From assembly GCF_900128925.1 (NCBI RefSeq), contig NZ_FQUJ01000002.1, forward strand, positions 1-34,630: a stretch of 34,630 nt of DNA, given 5' to 3'. Within the stretch, counting starts at the first letter, position 1. The number at the start of each line of letters is the position of its first letter. The notes under the pieces were generated by a model that was not told where the DNA came from, ran no database searches, and saw nothing but the letters and a program-made list of their open reading frames with translations. The position numbers and the translations under genes are program-made. The DNA comes from Modicisalibacter ilicicola DSM 19980. Lineage in GTDB: Bacteria; Pseudomonadota; Gammaproteobacteria; Pseudomonadales; Halomonadaceae. Positions 32,319 through 34,630 of this stretch are shown here, piece by piece.

Positions 32319-33693
32319 GATGAACTCCTCGCTGCGCTATCGGCACCACTCTCCGAGGACACCTCGACCAGATCGCTCAAGTTGAAGCGTTCGGGCAGCT
32401 TGCCGGCCACGGTGCGTTCGACCCGCTCGGCCACCGTGTCCAGCGTCACCTGCTCCATCACCTCGCCGGCGAAGGCCAGCGTCAGCAGCCCACGGGCCGT
32501 CTGCTCGTCGATCCCCCGGGTACGCAGGGCGAAGACCGCATCTTCATCGAGCTGCCCGGTGGTGGCGCCGTGAGAGCACTTGACGTCATCGGCGTAGATT
32601 TCCAGTTCCGGCTTGGTGTCGATCTCGGCACGATCCGAGAGCAGCAGATTGGCATTGCTCTGGTGCGCCTCGATCTTCTGGCTGTCGCGCTTGACGATGA
32701 CCTTGCCGTTGAACACGCCCCGGGCCCTATCGCCGAGGATGCCCTTGTAGTTCTCGTTGGAGAAGGTATGGGGGGCGTTGTGATTGACCAGGGTATGGTT
32801 GTCCACGTGCTGGCGCCCCTGGGCGAAGAACAGCCCGTAGTAGTTGGCCTCCGCACCTTCGGCATTGAGGTCGGCCACCAGGTCGTTGCGCACCAGGGCC
32901 CCGCCCAGGTTGATGTTGAAGGAGGTGAACCGACTGTCGCGCCCCTGGTCGATGTGCAGGCTGGCCACATGCGAGTCTCCCAGCGGGGCCTCCTGCAAGA
33001 TGTAGTGCTCGAGGATCGCCCCGCGCTCGAGAAGCACCTCGCCGACCACGTTGGTGAAGTTGGCAGCCTTCTCCTCCCCGACGTAATGCTCGACCACCGT
33101 GGCCTGGCTGCGGGCGCCGGCCTCGATCAATACGCGCGGGTGGCTCATCACCGGCTGAGCATTGGCGCGGGACAGGAACTGGATCACGATGGGCGTGTCG
33201 ACCACCGCCCCTGGCGCGATACGAACCACCGCGCCCTCTTCCGCGAAGGCAGTATTCAACGCCGCGAAGGGGGAGAAATCCACACCGGTCAGGCGACCCA
33301 GGCTACCGCCCACGGCTTCATGGTTGGCCTGCAGTGCCTGAGAAAGGGGCTCGATGGTGACACCAGCGGGCAGGTCCGCGAGATCGGAAAGCTCCGCGGA
33401 AAACAGGCCATCGACGAAGCTCAGGCGAATGGCATCGATCGGCAGCCCCAGTGCCGCCGCCGTGGAGCGCGAGAAGTCGGCATTCGTCGCAAGGCCGAAG
33501 TCACCCTCGCTGATGCGGCGGACATCGGTGTATTTCCAGGCTTCATCGCGCCTGGTCGGGAAACCGAGCGCCTCGAAGCGGGCCGCGCCGGCCTGCCGGC
33601 GTGCCGCTATCCAGCTCGGCTCCGCCTCGCCGGAGACGTTGCGCCGGTCGGCAACCCGTTCTTCCAAGCGATCGAGAAAGGCTTGTGCTGCAC

Positions 33694-33697
<4 letters not shown>
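32315..33697 (-). CDS. sufD: Fe-S scaffold subunit SufD
   Basis: A 460-residue member of the SufB/SufD family, a parallel beta-helix with helical ends that forms the SufBC2D scaffold. Family marks are RRDEAWKYTDVRRI near residue 50 and the conserved end part VNHNAPHTFSNENYKGILGDRARGVFNGKVIV, then AHQSNANLLLSDRAEIDTKPELEIYADDVKCSHGATTGQLDEDAVFALRTRGI. The last block carries the Cys/His scaffold residues. It overlaps both sufC and sufS by four bases, a tightly coupled run. Confidence 0.95.
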
Positions 33698-34446
<749 letters not shown>

Positions 34447-34507
34447 GTCGATACCTGTTTCCTGTCGAGCCGCCTGGGCGGCCTGAAAATTCGTTTTTTC
34501 CCGTTGG

Positions 34508-34630
34508 CCATCGCCCGATGAATCGGGCTCCTACCAAGACCAGCGGTTCCATCTCCCTGTAGGAGCTCGCTTCAGCGAGCGAGAGGTCGATCCATCGCCC
34601 GAATAAATCGGGCTCCTACCAAGACCAGCG
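34508..34630. repeat. REP-like repeat array upstream of sufC
   Basis: Two near-identical 38-39 bp direct units (34508-34545 and 34592-34630) read CCATCGCCCGA, then ATCGGGCTCCTACC and AAGACCAGCG. Between them at 34559-34583 lies an inverted arm, GTAGGAGCTCGCTTCAGCGAGC, which can pair with the CTCCTAC of the units and folds on itself. This is a REP-type array like those common between genes in Pseudomonas and Halomonas. It runs to the window end and may continue. Confidence 0.8.

Noticed and set aside
31056-32573. Plus-strand open frame of about 505 codons over sufS and sufD
   Set aside because: Antisense to sufS, which has both catalytic residues; no recognisable domain in this frame.

Overview
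The window looks like chromosomal DNA of a GC-rich, moderately halophilic gammaproteobacterium, most likely Halomonadaceae (Halomonas or a close relative). The grounds are acidic proteins, GC-rich third codon positions, a PutA without the ribbon-helix-helix domain, a Pseudomonas/Halomonas-style glc operon, and short repeats carrying a CTCCTAC/GTAGGAG motif. The genus is an inference. No phage, complete insertion sequence, CRISPR array or rRNA was seen. Most genes belong to known core or accessory families. No convincing new multi-gene system was found; the more unusual features are regulatory or repetitive.

Left part (1-10.9 kb). The window opens inside a PAAR-repeat gene (type VI secretion spike tip) on the minus strand. 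Next come an SBF-like transporter and the FadR/GntR regulator glcC, both minus. Divergent from glcC is glcDEFG for glycolate oxidation, closed by a strong terminator. The glcC-glcD gap carries two FadR-type operators 100 bp apart. Then follow a Pmp3-type membrane peptide, a small hypothetical, a mini-element, a dihydrolipoamide dehydrogenase-like flavoprotein with a CBS protein, a tRNA-Gly(CCC) gene and two small hypotheticals.

Middle (10.9-18.1 kb). This is a proline catabolism block: an AraC-type regulator (PruR-like position), a second copy of the mini-element, putA and putP, then a terminator. A YbgE-like membrane protein on the minus strand and an OmpW-like outer membrane protein on the plus strand follow.

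Arsenic block (18.1-23.2 kb). arsR-arsC-arsH-acr3 run on the minus strand, divergent from a GAPDH and arsJ on the plus strand. Together they encode arsenate reduction plus arsenite export, ArsH, and the arsenate-specific 1-arseno-3-phosphoglycerate export route. The arsR promoter, operator and start codon overlap, so a leaderless arsR mRNA is predicted.

Right part (23.3-34.6 kb). On the minus strand are a gamma-glutamylcyclotransferase-like gene and yqcC, then an amino-acid (probably L-cystine) ABC transporter. On the plus strand are DUF3549, rimB-like and rimK genes in a tight row, followed by an unidentified helical protein. Finally, on the minus strand, are sanA and the Fe-S assembly genes sufC-sufD-sufS-sufT. 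A short repeat array lies just upstream of sufC and runs off the window end.
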